A stretch of 7,493 bases of DNA. Source: Palsa-1233 sp031367105 (lineage in GTDB: Bacteria; Gemmatimonadota; Gemmatimonadetes; Gemmatimonadales; GWC2-71-9). The stretch covers positions 1-7,493 of the forward strand of contig JANLPG010000088.1 in the NCBI GenBank assembly GCA_031367105.1, in the 5' to 3' direction. Numbering within the stretch: position 1 is the first letter of the stretch; every line of letters starts with the position of its first letter. The notes under the pieces were generated by a model. The model was not told where the DNA came from. It searched no databases and was given only the letters and a program-made list of their open reading frames with translations. Of the stretch, positions 5,018 through 7,493 are shown piece by piece. The translations under genes were made by a program, and so were the position numbers.

Positions 5018-6703
5018 GTGAATCTCACCGTTGACTCCGCCCGCTGTGTTGCCTGTCTGGCCTGCGTCCGGGTCTGCCCGACCGACGCCATCGCACTGCC
5101 GCCCGAGGCGCGGGTGGTCGAAATCATCGAAGAAAACTGCATCCGCTGTGGCGAGTGCGTCCCCGCCTGTCCGCACGAGGCGATCGCCGCCACCGGGGCG
5201 GTCGACAAGGCGCTCGCCATCGCCGAGGCCGGTACTGGCGCATTGATCCTGGCTCCGGAGGCGGTGGCCCACTTCCATCCGGCCACCCCCGAGCAGCTGG
5301 TCAACGCCTGTTACGAGGCGGGGTTCCGGCTGGTCTCCCGGGGGGTGCTTGGCGACGAGCTGGTGGCGCAGGAGTACCTCACTCTGTGGGAGGATCCCGA
5401 CTGGGGCACCCTGGTCCGCTCGACGGATCCGGTGGTGGTGGCCGCGATAACGGCCCATTATCCCGAGTTGGTGCCCTATCTTGCCCCGATTACCCATCCC
5501 TGCGTGGCAGAGGCGCGATTCCTGCGTAAAGTCCACGGGAATGGGCTCCCGGTGGTATATGCCGGAATGAGCGCCCCGAGCACCGTGGGCGAGCTCGATG
5601 CGATGCTGACGTTCCACGATCTGGAACAGCTCTTTGCCTTGCGCGAGGTCCGGCCGGCCAATCTGCCGACCACCTTTTCCCGGGTGCCGGCCGAGACGCG
5701 GCGGCATATGTCGGTGGCCGGGGGATTGCCCCTGGAGCTGGTGGTGAGCGGGTCGAGTCGGGGTCGACGGCTGCTGACGGTGCGGGGACTGGAAGCGCTT
5801 CCAGCGCTGGCTCGCGCGGTGGGGCACGACCGGATCGACCTGGGCTTCGTCGATGTGCAGAGCCACCCCGGTGCGCTGGGGCATCCTGCGGCCGGACCGA
5901 AGCAGGACCTTTACCGTCGTCGGGCGTTGATTCAGCAGTACGAGCCGGCGCGGAGCCGGCTACCGGTCGTGCCGGCGGAGGTCGAGGTCAGTGTGGCTGC
6001 TGCCTTTGCCTTCGGGCAGCGGCGGCAGCAGGCCGAGCCTGCGGCGGTGCGGTCGATTCTGGAGGCGATCGGGACGGGTCCCAACGGCAAGGCCTGGGAC
6101 TGCCGGGCGTGCGGCTATCCGTCGTGTCATCGGTTCGCGCAGGCGGCGGCGCTGGGTCGGGCCTCGCTCAGGCAGTGTGTGCCGTGGCTGTCGCAGCGCG
6201 CCGACGATGCCAGTCGCGACGCGAGTACCGACGCCCTGACGGGGTTGGCGAGTTATCGATCGTTGCAGCGGCGGTTGACGCACGAGATGGAGCGCAGCAA
6301 GCGGAGTGGCGACAACTTCGCGGTGCTCTTCCTCGATCTCGACCACCTCAAGTTGCTGAACGATCGTTATGGCCACGAACGTGGCAACCAGGTGCTGCGG
6401 ATGGTGTCCGACGAGTTGCGCCGGACCATTCGCGCAACCGACTTGGCGGCCCGGTATGGCGGCGATGAATTTGTGATCCTGCTGACGCGGACCGATCGCG
6501 CCGGTGCCTTGCGGGTGGCCGATGCGGTGCGGGAGCGGGTGGTCGGTGCCGGCCGGCAGCAGGGCTTCACGGACGGCGAAGTCTCCGTGAGCATCGGGGT
6601 GGCGGAGTACGATCCTGCCGCCCCGCAGGAGGGGCCGCTACTCGATCAGGCCGACCGCGCGCTCTATCTGGCGAAGTCGGCAGGGCGTAATACCGTTGCC
6701 TGA
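5018..6703 (+). CDS. Ferredoxin / [FeFe]-hydrogenase-like / Fe-S / GGDEF sensor diguanylate cyclase
   Basis: This 561-residue soluble protein probably senses redox state or a small molecule through iron-sulfur clusters and makes c-di-GMP. Two [4Fe-4S] motifs lie at the N-terminus (C10, C13, C16, C20 and C41, C44, C47, C51). Residues 66-310 resemble the catalytic domain of [FeFe] hydrogenase (compare GDELVAQEY at 112-120, YPELVPYL at 148-155, LDAMLTFHDLEQLF at 193-206). The H-cluster motifs are altered: TSCCP reads RSTDP (134-138), MPCxxK reads GMSAPS (183-188), and MACPGGC reads QSHPGAL (281-287). Hydrogen catalysis is thus unlikely. A four-cysteine motif CRACGYPSC plus C387 (362-387) matches the small Fe-S domain found in sensory hydrogenase-like proteins. 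The GGDEF domain (403-561) is complete: DALTGL (405-410), YGGDEF (480-485) and an inhibitory I-site RATD (472-475) exactly five residues before GGDEF. GTG 5018 is the first start after an in-frame stop; no Shine-Dalgarno sequence is seen. Confidence 0.88.
   Translation: MNLTVDSARCVACLACVRVCPTDAIALPPEARVVEIIEENCIRCGECVPACPHEAIAATGAVDKALAIAEAGTGALILAPEAVAHFHPATPEQLVNACYEAGFRLVSRGVLGDELVAQEYLTLWEDPDWGTLVRSTDPVVVAAITAHYPELVPYLAPITHPCVAEARFLRKVHGNGLPVVYAGMSAPSTVGELDAMLTFHDLEQLFALREVRPANLPTTFSRVPAETRRHMSVAGGLPLELVVSGSSRGRRLLTVRGLEALPALARAVGHDRIDLGFVDVQSHPGALGHPAAGPKQDLYRRRALIQQYEPARSRLPVVPAEVEVSVAAAFAFGQRRQQAEPAAVRSILEAIGTGPNGKAWDCRACGYPSCHRFAQAAALGRASLRQCVPWLSQRADDASRDASTDALTGLASYRSLQRRLTHEMERSKRSGDNFAVLFLDLDHLKLLNDRYGHERGNQVLRMVSDELRRTIRATDLAARYGGDEFVILLTRTDRAGALRVADAVRERVVGAGRQQGFTDGEVSVSIGVAEYDPAAPQEGPLLDQADRALYLAKSAGRNTVA
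5789..5804. repeat. 16-bp perfect palindrome inside the sensor gene
   Basis: CTGGAAGCGCTTCCAG is a perfect inverted repeat with an AAGCGCTT centre, a shape seen in LacI/GalR-family operators. A second perfect palindrome, CCAGCGCTGG (5801-5810), overlaps its right end. It is intragenic and codes for LEALPAL, so codon bias may explain it. Confidence 0.4.
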
Positions 6704-6731
6704 CGAATTTATTTTTCCGACGAGGGACCGT

Positions 6732-7475
6732 GTGACCGCTTCGCCACAGCATCTCTTCGACGCGTCACAGCCTCGGCCCGGAGGGGCACCCGTGGACCCA
6801 ACAACCGATCCGTGGGGCGTGCGTCGCGCCGAGAACCTGTTGACCTCCCTCGAGGGCATCCTCTCGGCCCGGGTGGTCACGACGCCATTGGGCGAGGTGA
6901 GTGAGATCCACATCCTGGCGCAGGCCGGTCAGGCGCCGAAGCAGGTGGTGCGGAATATCGAGAGCGCCCTGCTGGCGCATCTGGGCCTCAAGGTCGACCA
7001 TCGGAAGATTTCCATCGCGCAGACTGCCGATGTGAAGCCGCTTGAGGCGCTGGCGCAGGGGGCGGTGCAGGCGCAGGTGATGCAGCGGGTGGTGTTGTTC
7101 GACGACCTGGTGATGGCCACGGTGCCGCATCAGCGGCGGATGACGGCCACGGTCACGCTCACGTCGGCGGGGCGGATCGAGTCGGCCACCGAAGAGGGTG
7201 CCGACACGCCGCGGAGCCGGGTGGAATCGGCGGCGCGTGCTGCCGTGGCTGTGCTGGAGCGGTTGATTGCCAGGCATTCGCTGGCGCTCGAAGGGGCGCA
7301 GCTGATCGAGGCGTTCGACAAGCACTTTGTGATGATCGGCGTGCACGCGATTGGTGGCCGGGAGAGCCGGCTGCTGGTGGGCACCGCCGAGGTCCGGGAG
7401 AGCAGCGAGCACGCGGCGGTGTATGCGGTGCTCGATGCCACGAATCGGTGGGCGGCGGCGCGGCAAGCCCGATAA
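6732..7475 (+). CDS. Uncharacterised two-domain protein paired with the sensor diguanylate cyclase
   Basis: I do not recognise a named family. From GTG 6732 the product has 247 residues, with no signal peptide, membrane segment or cysteine. The N-terminal unit (about 32-97) alternates beta and alpha: ARVVTTPLGEVSEIHIL, a helix with PKQVVRNIESALL, then VDHRKISIAQT. This resembles small ring-building or shape-sharing alpha/beta folds, but that is impression only. The second unit (about 118-239) has strands around ATVTLTSAGRI, an alanine-rich helix (SAARAAVAVLERLIA) and a C-terminal motif GTAEVRESSEHAAVYAVLDATNRW, reminiscent of the regulatory domains of LeuA-like enzymes; again this is unproven. 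Three starts are possible: TTG 6696 overlaps the previous gene by 8 nt and has no ribosome site; GTG 6732 follows GAGGG by 5 nt; GTG 6792 follows GGAGGGG by 5 nt and would give 227 residues with both domains intact. Close spacing implies co-expression with the diguanylate cyclase. Confidence 0.7.
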   Translation: MTASPQHLFDASQPRPGGAPVDPTTDPWGVRRAENLLTSLEGILSARVVTTPLGEVSEIHILAQAGQAPKQVVRNIESALLAHLGLKVDHRKISIAQTADVKPLEALAQGAVQAQVMQRVVLFDDLVMATVPHQRRMTATVTLTSAGRIESATEEGADTPRSRVESAARAAVAVLERLIARHSLALEGAQLIEAFDKHFVMIGVHAIGGRESRLLVGTAEVRESSEHAAVYAVLDATNRWAAARQAR

Positions 7476-7493
7476 CCGCGATCGACGGGTGAC

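Noticed and set aside
5018..6000. Functional [FeFe] hydrogenase
   Set aside because: The overall domain resembles one, but all three cysteine-bearing H-cluster signatures are substituted, and no maturation genes are seen in the window.
7476..7493. Possible start of another gene (GTG at 7489)
   Set aside because: Only two bases follow that codon in the window, so nothing can be supported.

Overview
The window is a GC-rich, densely coded bacterial stretch of about 7.5 kb: one gene fragment on the minus strand and six complete genes on the plus strand. GTG and possibly TTG starts are common, junctions are very tight (4-nt overlap, 10-nt and 3-nt gaps), and most starts lack a clear Shine-Dalgarno sequence. 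With an isolated TATCTT box before argF, this suggests a soil or sediment bacterium such as a member of Gemmatimonadota. That placement is tentative and rests on general style and gene content, because no rRNA or other marker gene is present.

Layout. Positions 1-660 (minus) hold the first 220 codons of a metal-dependent amidohydrolase that runs off the left edge. Positions 661-939 form a divergent, gene-free control region with an imperfect palindrome and a promoter-like box. Positions 940-4908 (plus) are a compact apparent operon: ornithine carbamoyltransferase (argF), a folate-binding GcvT/YgfZ-like protein, a MoaB/Mog-family molybdenum cofactor protein, and a sigma-54 enhancer-binding activator with a degenerate receiver domain. 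A 109-bp gap (4909-5017) follows. Positions 5018-6703 encode an unusual sensor protein: two [4Fe-4S] ferredoxin motifs, an [FeFe]-hydrogenase-like domain in which the H-cluster cysteines appear to be lost, a further four-cysteine Fe-S motif, and an intact GGDEF diguanylate cyclase with its I-site. Positions 6732-7475 encode an unrecognised two-part protein closely coupled to it. The last 18 bases hold nothing that can be called.

How the genes may work together. The first four plus-strand genes look co-transcribed, but their functions (arginine synthesis, a folate-dependent protein, molybdopterin, sigma-54 control) do not form an obvious pathway. The clearest new-looking system is the pair at 5018-7475: a cytoplasmic iron-sulfur protein that probably reads redox state and reports it as c-di-GMP, with an uncharacterised partner. 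The sigma-54 activator just upstream seems unable to accept a phosphate, so it must be controlled by something other than a classical kinase. A link to the neighbouring c-di-GMP enzyme is possible but is inference.
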